Origin: Terrabacter sp. Root181
GTDB taxonomy: Bacteria > Actinomycetota > Actinomycetes > Actinomycetales > Dermatophilaceae
Reading direction: 5' to 3'
Assembly (NCBI RefSeq): GCF_001428505.1
Contig: NZ_LMHU01000009.1
Span: forward strand, 330,298 to 394,297
Length of the DNA: 64,000 bases
The notes under the pieces: generated by a model
Told to the model about the DNA's origin: nothing
Databases searched by the model: none
What the model saw: the letters and a program-made list of their open reading frames with translations, nothing else
Shown: positions 16,799 to 25,018 of the stretch, one piece after another
Numbering within the stretch: position 1 is the first letter of the stretch
How the letters are laid out: the number at the start of each line of letters is the position of its first letter
Program-made: the position numbers and the translations under genes

Positions 16799-16828
16799 CG
16801 TCCCCTCACAGCTCCGAGCACGTATGCC

Positions 16829-16857
16829 GCCCGCCTCACCTTCGTGGTGAGGCGGGC
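16829..16857 (+). terminator. Terminator of acs
   Basis: A perfect 12-bp stem (GCCCGCCTCACC / GGTGAGGCGGGC) with a TTCGT loop starts 31 nt after the acs stop. The GTATGCCG octamer (16822-16829) abuts the stem. Confidence 0.8.
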
Positions 16858-16958
16858 GCTGTGCGTCGGCGGTCCAGTACGCCCGCAGCGCATGCGTCCG
16901 GCCTCGCCTTCCCCAGCGCGCGGGTGTCGTGATCACCTCCGGAACGGACGCGTACGAC

Positions 16959-17087
16959 GTATCACGGACGCGACGCGCAACCTCTGTCCGGTATGGCCCG
17001 GCGTGGGCCGACCCGCACCGGTTGCGCGGCGCATGTCCCGCGTTGTCGCAAACGGGACGTGCCGCCGACGCCGTGGTGCTTCACTGG
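16959..17087 (+). promoter_or_regulatory. Upstream control region of the conflict operon (module 1)
   Basis: Two elements recur upstream of module 2. GTATCACGGACGCGACGCG at 16959-16977 matches 23896-23912 except for a 2-base gap. GTGCTTCACTGG at 17076-17087 matches 24040-24051 with one difference, and in both cases it ends about 70 bp before the start codon. Between them an imperfect inverted repeat (17031-17040 / 17053-17062) could be an operator or leader hairpin. No clear -10 box was identified. Confidence 0.5.
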
Positions 17088-17157
17088 AATGACTGACGGT
17101 GACCCCGCGACGGGGACCTGGAGCGCGGGGTGCTCCGACCGACCTCGGAGGGCTCTG

Positions 17158-18210
17158 ATGACGCACCCCCTCGACACCTATCCCCTCGACTTCTCGCAGT
17201 CCGACGTCCAGGACGTGCGAACGGCGCTGATCAACGCATTCGACAGCCCCGACGCCCTGAAGGACCTGCTCCGTCAGGCGGGCGTCCGCACCGGCAGCAT
17301 CAACCTGGCCCGGGCAGTGGACTACGTCTGGACCGACGCCCTGGCCGTCGCCCGCAAGCAGGACAAGCTGCGCGTGCTGCTCTCGACGGCTGCGCGCGAC
17401 CCGAACGCCGCGGCGATCCGGCCGCTGCTCGACTCGTTGGTCGCCGACACACCGACCGACTCGACCGACACGAGCGATGCGGCCGGCTCCGACGCGCTCG
17501 CCTGGAAGGTCGACCCGGCCGACGAGAGCGGACTCGAGCGGGTCATCGAGAGCGAGTCGACGCTGCTCGACATCTCGTTCCTCGAGCGTGGCCTCGAGGT
17601 GGCAGCCTCGGTGTGCAAGCTCGTCGTCGTCCACGGCGGCAGGCGTTTCCACGGCACTGGCTTCCACATCGGCAAGGGCATGCTGCTGACGAACCACCAC
17701 GTCCTCTATGCCAAGGGGGCGCCTGCCTCGTCGGTCGAGGCGTGGTTCGGCTACGAGGAGTCCTTCGACGGCGGCGAGCGCGTCCACACCGTCGTGCCGT
17801 GCGACCCCGCGTCGATCGTCGGGCGGGCCGACCACGACTGGGCTGTGGTACGCGCGAGCGACGCGCTCCCCGACGACGCACGCCCCCTGCCCCCAACGGG
17901 TCCCCTGCCCGACGTGCTCGACCGGGTCTACATCGTGCAGCACCCCAACGGTGAGGTGAAGAAGATCGGCATGGCGCACAACGTCGTCACCGCGGTCACG
18001 GACGACGTGCTGCAGTACCGCACCGACACCGCCGGGGGCTCCTCGGGCTCACCCGTCTTCGACGAGTCATGGCGGGTCGTCGGCCTGCACCACCGCTGGG
18101 TCAGCACGACCCGAGCCGGTCGCACCGAGTACTACAACCAGGGTCGGCGGGTCGACCGGGTGGTGGCCGGTCTCGAGGCGGAGGGGGTGGGCACGCCATG
18201 GGTCAGCTAG
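17158..18210 (+). CDS. EAD1-trypsin-like serine protease fusion (conflict-system effector)
   Basis: 350 aa from ATG 17158 with GGAGGG upstream. Residues ~8-95 match effector-associated domain 1 (EAD1), a helical adaptor known from actinobacterial conflict systems: ALINAFDSPDALKDLLRQAGV..ARDPNAAAIRPLLDSL. Residues ~155-345 are an S1-type protease: LLTNHHVL (His181), DHDWAVVRAS (Asp227) and GGSSGSPVF (Ser296), so the triad is intact. No signal peptide is present, so the protease is intracellular. The EAD1 domain probably brings it to the EAD1-ATPase encoded next, whose start lies inside this gene (13-bp overlap). The substrate is unknown. Confidence 0.85.
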   Translation: MTHPLDTYPLDFSQSDVQDVRTALINAFDSPDALKDLLRQAGVRTGSINLARAVDYVWTDALAVARKQDKLRVLLSTAARDPNAAAIRPLLDSLVADTPTDSTDTSDAAGSDALAWKVDPADESGLERVIESESTLLDISFLERGLEVAASVCKLVVVHGGRRFHGTGFHIGKGMLLTNHHVLYAKGAPASSVEAWFGYEESFDGGERVHTVVPCDPASIVGRADHDWAVVRASDALPDDARPLPPTGPLPDVLDRVYIVQHPNGEVKKIGMAHNVVTAVTDDVLQYRTDTAGGSSGSPVFDESWRVVGLHHRWVSTTRAGRTEYYNQGRRVDRVVAGLEAEGVGTPWVS

Positions 18211-19346
18211 ACGGCGAGTTCCACGTCACCAACCCGAACGCGAAGGCGCTCTACGACTTCGTCCGGGTGACCTTCGACAGCCCCGACTCGGTCAAGGTCT
18301 TCACCCAGACCGCCGGCGTGGCCACGGGCATGATCGACGTCGGTGGCCCCATCGACCCGCTGTGGCTCGACGTGCTCCGCGCGGCGGGCAAGCAGCGGCT
18401 GCTGCGCAAGCTCATCGCAGCCATCCAGGCCGACCCGAACAGCGCCGACCCGGAGGCGCAGGCGCTCATGCTCGAGCTCCTCGCAGAGCCCGAGGACGTC
18501 ATCCCCGCGGAGGCACCCCCACCCGGCACTGGGCCCACCGCCGCAGCAGCGGTCGCCGCCGTGGCCGCAGCCGTCAACGCCGTGGCTGCCGACGTCTACG
18601 ACGAGGGCCTGCTGTGGAAGGACATGCCGTTCATCGGTCGTGACTCCCTCCGGGAGAGCCTCAAGCTCATGGTGCCCCCGGCCCCGCACCGCTCGCTGCT
18701 CGTCATCGGCAACGAGGGCTCCGGCAAGACGTGGACGCGCCAGTTCCTTCGGTACCTCAAGGAGAACGGCGGCTCGATGCAGCTGCGCCCGATCGACATG
18801 TCGCTGCGCGCCGGCCTGCCTGTCGACGAACGCGAGCTGGCCACGCTCGTTGCCGACGCCCTGCTCGGCAAGGAGCCACCGACATTCGACCCGACGGCCC
18901 AGCCCGAGGCTGTCGTGAGCCGGATGCGCACGTGGCTGAGCGGGGAGCTCGAGGAGTCGACCCGTCCGATCTGGCTCGTGCTCGACGGCTTCACGCCGAA
19001 GACCGCCACAGCCGGCGCGATCCAGCTCGTCAACGAGCTCGCCCAGGCCGCCGCCAACGGTGAGCTCGGCCCGGTGCATGTCATCGTGCTCGGCTACAAC
19101 GGCAACCCGGCGCTGACCGCAGCGGCACTGTGCGAGGCGCTGGCCGCCCCGACGCGCGATGAGGTCAAGGAGTTCTTCGCGCGGGCAGCCTTGGCACTGC
19201 AGGGAACTCAGCCTGCAGACGCGGCTCTCGATCAGCTCGTCGACCGTTTCGACGCGAGGCACGGGCCTCTCGCCACGACCCCGATCAGCCGGCTCGGCCC
19301 CCTGGCCCGACAGCGCGCGCTGACGCTCTTCCGGGACGAGCCGTGA
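18198..19346 (+). CDS. EAD1-P-loop NTPase
   Basis: 382 aa. Residues ~10-95 form a second EAD1 domain (VRVTFDSPDSVKVFTQTAGV..LIAAIQADPNSADPEAQALMLELL), paralogous to that of the upstream protease. An Ala/Pro linker leads to a STAND/AAA-like ATPase: Walker A GNEGSGKT at 171-178 and Walker B IWLVLDGF with Asp263. No TPR or other C-terminal sensor is visible, so this is a compact switch. By EAD logic it should dimerise with the protease and couple it to the large STAND protein. The GTG of the next gene overlaps its stop by 4 bp. Confidence 0.8.
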   Translation: MGQLDGEFHVTNPNAKALYDFVRVTFDSPDSVKVFTQTAGVATGMIDVGGPIDPLWLDVLRAAGKQRLLRKLIAAIQADPNSADPEAQALMLELLAEPEDVIPAEAPPPGTGPTAAAAVAAVAAAVNAVAADVYDEGLLWKDMPFIGRDSLRESLKLMVPPAPHRSLLVIGNEGSGKTWTRQFLRYLKENGGSMQLRPIDMSLRAGLPVDERELATLVADALLGKEPPTFDPTAQPEAVVSRMRTWLSGELEESTRPIWLVLDGFTPKTATAGAIQLVNELAQAAANGELGPVHVIVLGYNGNPALTAAALCEALAAPTRDEVKEFFARAALALQGTQPADAALDQLVDRFDARHGPLATTPISRLGPLARQRALTLFRDEP

Positions 19347-22300
19347 CCAGCGACGAAGCCGAGCGCAGGCAACCGCCGATCATCACCGCCGAGGACATGG
19401 CGGCACGGCTGGACGCCCTCGAGTCACGCGAGGCGCAGGCAGCCCATGAGGCGGCGGCGACAGAGACACCGGATGTCGTTCGGCCGCTCAGCCCACAGCG
19501 CCGGCACTGGCGTGAGCACGTGTGCCTGCTCGACTACTTCTCTCTCGAGGACCTCGACGGCGACGGCCGCGAGGCCTCTCCGCCCCCGACCCAGAGGGCG
19601 CCTACGAGCTCCCTGTGGGACTCGGCCGTGCGCGCGGTGCGGGGCATGTTTCACCCCGACGACCTCCCGTCCGGCTCGAACGCACCGATCCGGACCAGCC
19701 ATGGCGCCAACCACGACGAGCTCGACGCGTTCGTCCGTGAGGACTGCGACGTGGTGGCCACCCGACGCGGGTCGGCGTGGCAGCTGCGCCTCGACGTGCG
19801 ACGGATGACGCTTGAGTCCTTGGGGCGAACAGGGGCGCTCGCCCTCCTGTCGAGCCCGTATGCCGTCAAGCCGGCTCGCGACGACGTCGCTCACCGCATG
19901 GCTCACCGCCTGCTCGAGGGCTCGACCGCGCTGCGCGGTCTCTCGCCCACTGAGCTGGCCGGCACACTCCGGGCCCTGGACTGGCTCTCCGGGATGGGGA
20001 TCTCCCTGCCGAGCGAGCACGACGTGGGGTGCGAGCTCGACCTCGCCAACGTCCTCGCCCCATTACGGGCCGTGTCGACCGACGACTTCGTCGGGCGCGA
20101 GCGCGAGCTGAAGCTGCTCCAGACGTACCTGCACGGGCCCCCGCCGACGAGGCCTCTCGCGCTTCACGGCCCTGGCGGCGTGGGCAAGTCGACGCTGCTC
20201 GCGCACTTCGTGCTCGAGCACGTCGAGCGCACCGGCGACCCCTTGCTCTTCACATACCTCACGTTCGACCGGGGTGAGCTCGACGCGCAGTTCCCGCTGA
20301 CGCTCGTCGCGGAGGCGTGCCGACAGCTCTCGCTCCAGGCACCGATGCTCGTCCAGCCGCTGACTCCGGTGCGGGCCGCGATCGACGAGGTGCTGACGGC
20401 GCAGCTGAGGTTGGCGCACGAGCACTCCTTGGCCCGCGGGCGGTCGAGCCGTGACGCCGCGCGCAACCGGGCCGACCAGGCCGTGCTCGCCGAGCAGTTC
20501 GCCAAGGTCGTCAACGAAACGACCGGTGGCGCGCCGATCCTCGTGCTGCTCGACACCTTCGAGATGGCACAGCGCCGCCGGGGCTCGTTCCTCGGCCAGC
20601 TGGGCGCCGCCCTGGGGCGCATGCAGTCGCGGATGCCGTCCCTGCGCTTCGTCATCGCCGGGCGGGCCCCCGTTGCCGGGATGAAGGCGCACAACGTCCC
20701 GCTCGAGGGGCTCGACCCCGCCCAGGCGCGGGCGCTGCTTCGCAACGCGCTGCGCGGCATGGCAGTGCCGGACGACCTCGTCGACACGGTGGCCTCGAAC
20801 GTGTCGGGCAACCCGCTGAGCCTGCGCCTCGCCGCGGACCTCACCCGAAGGGAAGGTGCGGCGAGCCTCTCGACGAGCCGCGGGCGCAATCGGCTCCTGT
20901 TCGACCTGCGCGATGAGCAGGTGCAGGGTGTGCTCTACCGTCGCATCCTCGACCGCGTCGACCGTTCGGTGCGGCCACTCGCCAACCCGGGCCTCGTCGT
21001 CCGCAAGATCACGAGCGATGTCATCCTCGAGGTCCTGGCCGAGCCGTGCGGGCTGGCGCGCCTGACGCCGAAGAAGGCCGAGCGGCTCTTCGACACCCTG
21101 CGCCGCGAGGTCTCGCTGGTCACCGAGGCCCGGCCCGGGGTGCTCGTCCACCGCGCCGACGTACGCCGCGAGATGCTGCCGCTGCTCGAGACGGAGGCTC
21201 CAGCCCGGGTGCGCGAGATCCATGAGCGCGCCGTCGCGTACTACGCGACACGGCCGGAGTTCGACGACAAGGTCGAGCACCTCTACCACCGACTCATGCT
21301 CGGTGAGCCGTCGACGACCCTCGACCGGTACTGGGTGGACTCCGCGGCGCCGTTCCTGTCGGACGCGTGGACCGAGTACCCGCCGGACGGACGCGTCTAC
21401 CTCGCCGGGAAGCTCATGGTCGACGCGGACCCCGCGGACCTGGCCGCGGCCGATCGGATCGCGTGGGTCCGGCAGGCGACGTACCAAGCGCAGGCGCAGC
21501 TCGACGCCGGACAGCCGGCCCTCGCGCTGGAGATCCTGCGCGGCCGCAGGCTCGAGCCGTCCGATCCGACGATCACCCGTCTTGTCGTCGAAGCCCTCGC
21601 CGCTCAGGGCGACGATGCCGAGGCCCTCGCCGTGGCAGAGCAGGGCATCGTCGATGCCGGCCACGGGCTCAGCCTCGAGGCAGTGCACCTCGGCATCCTG
21701 GCCGCCCGCGTGGCGGAGGACGGCGCCGACACCGATGATCCTGGCTCGGGGTTTGCCATCGCGCGCCGGCACTATCTCGACGCTCGCGATGCGGCCGTCG
21801 ACTTCGGAGCGCCGGCGGAGGCGCTGACGGCAGCCGCGGGGGCACTGCGTGTGACGCGCCGGTTCGAAGGGCTGCGCCGCACGCTGACCCGGGAGGCCGT
21901 CGCCGCGCTGCCTCCCTGGCCCGACCCCGAGCGGGACGCGGAACTGCGATCGATGCTCGTCAAGGAGATCACGGCGCTCACCACACAAGAGGTCACGCGG
22001 CATCCGGGACTGCTGCGCGAGCTGGCTGCCGAGCTCGGCTCGCAACTGCCCTCACTGCTCATCGCGGCCGCCGACACCTTGGGTGTGGACGCGCTCGGCG
22101 CGACCGCACGCGACCTGCCGAGCACCACGAGGTCGGTCCTGGCCGAGACAGCGACAGGCACGCGGTCGATCCCTCTTGGGACCGGGCCTTCACCCGCCGA
22201 TCCCGTTGCCGAAGAGCCCTTCACCGAAGAGCCCGGCGCCGAAGGCCAGCCTCCCGCCCAGGCGGTGTCCGCGGATCCAACTGCCGAACCCGACCCGGCC

Positions 22301-22498
22301 CCACCGACACCCGCGGACCTCGTCAACAGCGAGCCGCCCGGCACGTCCAACTCCTACGGATCGACCATCGCCGACGCGCTGCGCACCAGCCCTGGCGATG
22401 ATGAGCTCAAGGAGTCGCTTTCGACGTACTGGCAGCGTGAGGCCGACCAGCCCTCGTACGACTACGACGAGGGCTCCAGCGAGGGGAGCGCGCCATGA
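19343..22498 (+). CDS. Large STAND NTPase with C-terminal tail motif
   Basis: 1051 aa from GTG 19343. The ~240-residue N-terminus is unassigned. The STAND NTPase core begins DDFVGRERELKLL; Walker A is GPGGVGKST at 276-284, Walker B ILVLLDTFE (Asp404), and SGNPLSLRLA is the GxP/winged-helix linker. After the winged helix (residues ~520-620) come helical, TPR-like repeats to ~930, then a Pro/Ala/Glu-rich disordered stretch. The last 42 residues contain ESLSTYWQREADQPSYD, which is repeated as a separate 42-aa gene at 24120. STAND proteins act as ligand-triggered signalling hubs. Its stop overlaps the next ATG by 4 bp. Confidence 0.85.
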   Translation: MTSDEAERRQPPIITAEDMAARLDALESREAQAAHEAAATETPDVVRPLSPQRRHWREHVCLLDYFSLEDLDGDGREASPPPTQRAPTSSLWDSAVRAVRGMFHPDDLPSGSNAPIRTSHGANHDELDAFVREDCDVVATRRGSAWQLRLDVRRMTLESLGRTGALALLSSPYAVKPARDDVAHRMAHRLLEGSTALRGLSPTELAGTLRALDWLSGMGISLPSEHDVGCELDLANVLAPLRAVSTDDFVGRERELKLLQTYLHGPPPTRPLALHGPGGVGKSTLLAHFVLEHVERTGDPLLFTYLTFDRGELDAQFPLTLVAEACRQLSLQAPMLVQPLTPVRAAIDEVLTAQLRLAHEHSLARGRSSRDAARNRADQAVLAEQFAKVVNETTGGAPILVLLDTFEMAQRRRGSFLGQLGAALGRMQSRMPSLRFVIAGRAPVAGMKAHNVPLEGLDPAQARALLRNALRGMAVPDDLVDTVASNVSGNPLSLRLAADLTRREGAASLSTSRGRNRLLFDLRDEQVQGVLYRRILDRVDRSVRPLANPGLVVRKITSDVILEVLAEPCGLARLTPKKAERLFDTLRREVSLVTEARPGVLVHRADVRREMLPLLETEAPARVREIHERAVAYYATRPEFDDKVEHLYHRLMLGEPSTTLDRYWVDSAAPFLSDAWTEYPPDGRVYLAGKLMVDADPADLAAADRIAWVRQATYQAQAQLDAGQPALALEILRGRRLEPSDPTITRLVVEALAAQGDDAEALAVAEQGIVDAGHGLSLEAVHLGILAARVAEDGADTDDPGSGFAIARRHYLDARDAAVDFGAPAEALTAAAGALRVTRRFEGLRRTLTREAVAALPPWPDPERDAELRSMLVKEITALTTQEVTRHPGLLRELAAELGSQLPSLLIAAADTLGVDALGATARDLPSTTRSVLAETATGTRSIPLGTGPSPADPVAEEPFTEEPGAEGQPPAQAVSADPTAEPDPAPPTPADLVNSEPPGTSNSYGSTIADALRTSPGDDELKESLSTYWQREADQPSYDYDEGSSEGSAP

Positions 22499-23112
22499 GC
22501 ACCACCGACACCACCGGGAAGAACCCCCAAACCGCCAAGGGCAACGGCGTGCCGTGGCTGGCGCTCTTCGTCGTGGCGGCCCTCGTCACCGTCGTCTACG
22601 TGTCGCTGTCCGTCGCGGCGTGGGTGCGGGCCGATGACAGCGACCTGACCGCCGACGCGTGGACGCGGCTGACGTTCGTGCTCCACGGTGTCGAGGCGAT
22701 CGCGTTCACCGCCATCGGGTGGCTCTTCGGCCGTGAGGTGCACCGCAGCGAGGCCGAGAGTGCGAAGAAGGACAAGGAGCAGGCGCAGGAGACCGCCACG
22801 TCGGCGCAGGCGACCACCGAGCAGGTGCGCGAGGAGAAGACGGCCGCCCTGCTGCGCGGGCAGGACGCGGAGTCACGCGGCCGCGAGCTCGCCGAAGGCA
22901 TACGCGTGGCGAACCTCGCACGGGCACAGGCCGGTCCCAGCGGCGCCGGCGCTCCTACCGGCCGGGATGCGGAAGGCGGCGACGAGCTGTCGCCGGCCGA
23001 CGACGGGACGCGCTCGCTGCCTCCGGCCGGCTCGACAAGCGCCGGACCGGCCGTGGACGCGGTTCCCGACCACCTCGTCGCGCTCGCCGACCGCCTCTTC
23101 CCGCCTCGCTGA
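22495..23112 (+). CDS. Two-TM coiled-coil membrane protein of the conflict operon (paralogue of 24273)
   Basis: 205 aa. TM helices lie at about residues 19-44 and 62-85, joined by a short loop with RADD. GWLFGREVHR closes the second helix and opens a charged, probably coiled-coil region (SEAESAKKDKEQAQETATSAQ..). The C-terminus is Gly/Ser/Pro-rich and ends VALADRLFPPR. The protein at 24273 has the same layout, the identical GWLFGREVHR and a similar end (ADELFP), so the two are paralogues. It overlaps the STAND gene by 4 bp and is probably its membrane partner or output. No known family recognised. Confidence 0.75.
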   Translation: MSTTDTTGKNPQTAKGNGVPWLALFVVAALVTVVYVSLSVAAWVRADDSDLTADAWTRLTFVLHGVEAIAFTAIGWLFGREVHRSEAESAKKDKEQAQETATSAQATTEQVREEKTAALLRGQDAESRGRELAEGIRVANLARAQAGPSGAGAPTGRDAEGGDELSPADDGTRSLPPAGSTSAGPAVDAVPDHLVALADRLFPPR

Positions 23113-23121
23113 CCCACGGAT

Positions 23122-23141
23122 GGACGGACGGACGGACGGAC
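23122..23141. repeat. GGAC tetranucleotide run
   Basis: Four to five GGAC units follow the conflict operon in the gap before the FMN reductase. No gene reads through it. Confidence 0.6.
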
Positions 23142-23230
23142 CGGCATACGCCATCTGGGTGTGACCCGAGCCACAGGCCGAGCACGGGCCCTCACGGAAT
23201 GCCCAGCCCACTGTGATAGTTGGTTGAACC

Positions 23231-23776
23231 GTGAAGCAACTTCGTATCGTCGTGTCCTCCACCCGCCCCGGCCGTATCGGCCCGAAGGTCGCCGAGTGGG
23301 TCGCCGCCCAGGCGCCCGCGAGCGAGTGGGAGGTCGAGCTGATCGACCTGTCGTCGCTGCCGTTCTTCGACGAGGAGGACATGCCGCGCAACGGCAACTA
23401 CGCCAAGCCGCACACGAAGGACTGGGCCTCCAAGGTCTTCGAGTCCGACGCCATCGTCGTCGTGACGCCGCAGTACAACCGCAGCTTCCCGGCCCCGATC
23501 AAGAACGCCATCGACTACCTCTTCGCCGAGTGGGACGCCAAGCCCATCGCGCTCGTCGGCTACGGCTGGAGCGGCGCGAGCGACGCCACCGCCGACCTCA
23601 CCAAGGTGCTCGGCCACGTCAAGGCCGACGTCGTCGGCTCGACGGGACTCGTCTTCACCCAGGACGTCTCCCCCGCCGGTGAGCTCGACGTCACCGACGA
23701 GCGCCGCACCGAGCTCGGTGCGCTCCTCGACGCGCTGGCCGCCAGGGTCGACGAGCCCGTGGCCGCCTCCGCCTGA
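23231..23776 (+). CDS. NADPH-dependent FMN reductase family protein
   Basis: 181 aa from GTG 23231. The flavodoxin-like fold of the NADPH-dependent FMN reductase/azoreductase family is seen in the N-terminal VVSSTRPGRIGPKVAEWV, the FMN phosphate loop, and VVVTPQYNRSFPAPIKNAIDYL, the classic PEYN-type motif with Gln for Glu. It reduces flavin or quinone-like substrates in the cytoplasm. It separates the two conflict modules and has its own terminator, so it may be an unrelated insertion into the locus or a genuine part of it; nothing in the protein tells which. Confidence 0.88.
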   Translation: MKQLRIVVSSTRPGRIGPKVAEWVAAQAPASEWEVELIDLSSLPFFDEEDMPRNGNYAKPHTKDWASKVFESDAIVVVTPQYNRSFPAPIKNAIDYLFAEWDAKPIALVGYGWSGASDATADLTKVLGHVKADVVGSTGLVFTQDVSPAGELDVTDERRTELGALLDALAARVDEPVAASA

Positions 23777-23795
23777 TCCCAGCACCCGCACTCCC

Positions 23796-23830
23796 CGACG
23801 GGGGCCGCCCACCACGGGCGGCCCCCGTCG
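23796..23830 (+). terminator. Very strong terminator after the FMN reductase
   Basis: A perfect 15-bp stem (CGACGGGGGCCGCCC / GGGCGGCCCCCGTCG) encloses ACCAC, 20 nt after the stop. Confidence 0.88.
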
Positions 23831-23895
23831 TCAGGCATCGAGGGCGTATGCCGTCTCGCCGTCGGTCCCGGGTGACACCCCAGGCGTCCGCCGCT

Positions 23896-24051
23896 GTATC
23901 AGACGCGACGCGGTGCGCTCCGTCTCACAAGGGCACCGAACCACCCGGCCGCATGCCGTCCGCCACCGTCACGGGAGAGCGCGGACTTCCCTGACGGCCC
24001 AGCGGTTTCGGGCATTCGCCCTGAAGGGAGCTGCGCCCGGTGCTTGACTGG
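23896..24051 (+). promoter_or_regulatory. Upstream control region of module 2
   Basis: GTATCAGACGCGACGCG at 23896-23912 and GTGCTTGACTGG at 24040-24051 repeat the elements found upstream of module 1, the second again ~70 bp before the start codon. An inverted repeat (CCGTCAcGGGA at 23966-23976 with TCCCTGACGG at 23988-23997) lies between them, where module 1 also has an inverted repeat of different sequence. The rest of 23831-24119 has no supported gene. Confidence 0.5.
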
Positions 24052-24119
24052 TTGGGCGCCACGTATGGGAAGGCGGTTGTGATGGGCACACAGCTGCGCG
24101 GGCCGGATGAGGATGCGCC

Positions 24120-24248
24120 ATGACGCATTTCCTCGACGCGATGCCCGTCAAGGCCCCGCCCGACGACGTCGACCTGCGTGAGTCGCTGACGACGTCCTGG
24201 CAGGGCGAGGCCGACCGCCCGTCGTTCGACGACAACGCCGACGGCTGA
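24120..24248 (+). CDS. 42-aa stand-alone copy of the STAND C-terminal tail
   Basis: 42 aa from ATG 24120, with GGATGAGGA as ribosome-binding site; too short for many gene callers. It contains ESLTTSWQGEADRPSFD, which aligns with ESLSTYWQREADQPSYD at the end of the 1051-aa STAND protein (12 of 17 identical by eye), and the acidic lead-in DDVDLR matches DDELK. In both places the tail is followed immediately by a gene for a two-TM coiled-coil paralogue. It is probably an interaction tag, inhibitor or decoy for whatever binds the STAND tail; that is inference. It reads into 24273 with 24 nt between. Confidence 0.75.
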   Translation: MTHFLDAMPVKAPPDDVDLRESLTTSWQGEADRPSFDDNADG

Positions 24249-24272
24249 CCGCCACGACACGAGGGGGACGAC

Positions 24273-24899
24273 ATGCCCACGAAGCCCAGGCCCGAGCCCA
24301 AGCCCGACCCGGCGCCCGACCCGGGACAGCCGCCCGACGAGCCGAGCCCGACGCCTCCGACCACCCCGGCGCCCACGCCTCCGGAAAGTGCCTCGGGGAG
24401 CGGCGCGAGCTGGCGCTGGCTCTTCTTCGCCGCCATGGCGATCGTCGCGGCCTACATCGGCTTCGTGCTGCTCGCCTTCGTCCGCGCTGATGACGCACTG
24501 CCCGAGACCGACTGGAGCAGGTCGGTCTACGTGCTGCTCGGTGTGGAGGCCCTCGCATTCACCGCCGTCGGCTGGCTCTTCGGCCGAGAGGTCCACCGCG
24601 GGGAGGCCAAGGAGGCCCAGAAGCACGCCGACGAGGCCAAGCAGGTCGCCACGCTGGAGAAGAACCGTGCCGACTCGGCGAAGGACACTGCGGCACAAGA
24701 GCGTTCGCGTGCCGAAGCTGCCCAGACCAAGGGCCACATCCTCGCGAGAGCCGTGCACTCCCTCACCGAGGCGGACTCCGGCGGCGGGGGCGACGAGAGC
24801 TCACCGGCGGGTGGGCGGACCCGTGGCCTCGAGGCCCCGGCGACCGGGTCGACCCAGGCGCTCCGGAGCATCGCCGACGAGCTCTTCCCGTCGGACTGA
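24273..24899 (+). CDS. Two-TM coiled-coil membrane protein, module 2 paralogue
   Basis: 208 aa, with GAGGGGGA before the ATG. A Pro-rich N-terminus (~45 residues of P/D/T) precedes TM1 (WRWLFFAAMAIVAAYIGFVLL), RADD, TM2 (VYVLLGVEALAFTAVGWLFG) and the shared REVHR. A charged coiled-coil segment (EAKEAQKHADEAKQVATLEKNRADSAKDTAAQERSRAEAA, shown here only by its composition: Ala/Lys/Glu/Arg) follows, and the end SIADELFPSD matches ADRLFPPR of the paralogue at 22495. It lies directly downstream of the tail peptide, so the tail-plus-membrane pair seems to be a reusable cassette. Confidence 0.75.
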   Translation: MPTKPRPEPKPDPAPDPGQPPDEPSPTPPTTPAPTPPESASGSGASWRWLFFAAMAIVAAYIGFVLLAFVRADDALPETDWSRSVYVLLGVEALAFTAVGWLFGREVHRGEAKEAQKHADEAKQVATLEKNRADSAKDTAAQERSRAEAAQTKGHILARAVHSLTEADSGGGGDESSPAGGRTRGLEAPATGSTQALRSIADELFPSD

Positions 24900-25018
24900 C
24901 GGAGGGCACCGCGAGCAGGGGGCCCGAACGCCTGTCCTGTCATTGCGTATGCCGTTGACCGGCGACCGACCGAAGCCGGAACCCACCACGACCACGGACA
25001 CGCCGACAGGATGGGTCC

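Noticed and set aside
14726-16936. 736-aa open frame antisense to acs
   Set aside because: Low-complexity His/Arg/Ala/Val composition with no domain; it mirrors a strongly supported gene and arises from GC-rich third positions.
23112-23231. CRISPR-like or VNTR interpretation of the GGAC run
   Set aside because: Only a four-base unit repeated a few times, without spacers or coding effect.
24040-24123. Short GTG ORF (VLDWLGATYGKAVV..) overlapping the start of the 42-aa gene
   Set aside because: Its first bases coincide with the shared GTGCTT[C/G]ACTGG element, which in module 1 runs into a stop after six codons; a regulatory element explains both better.
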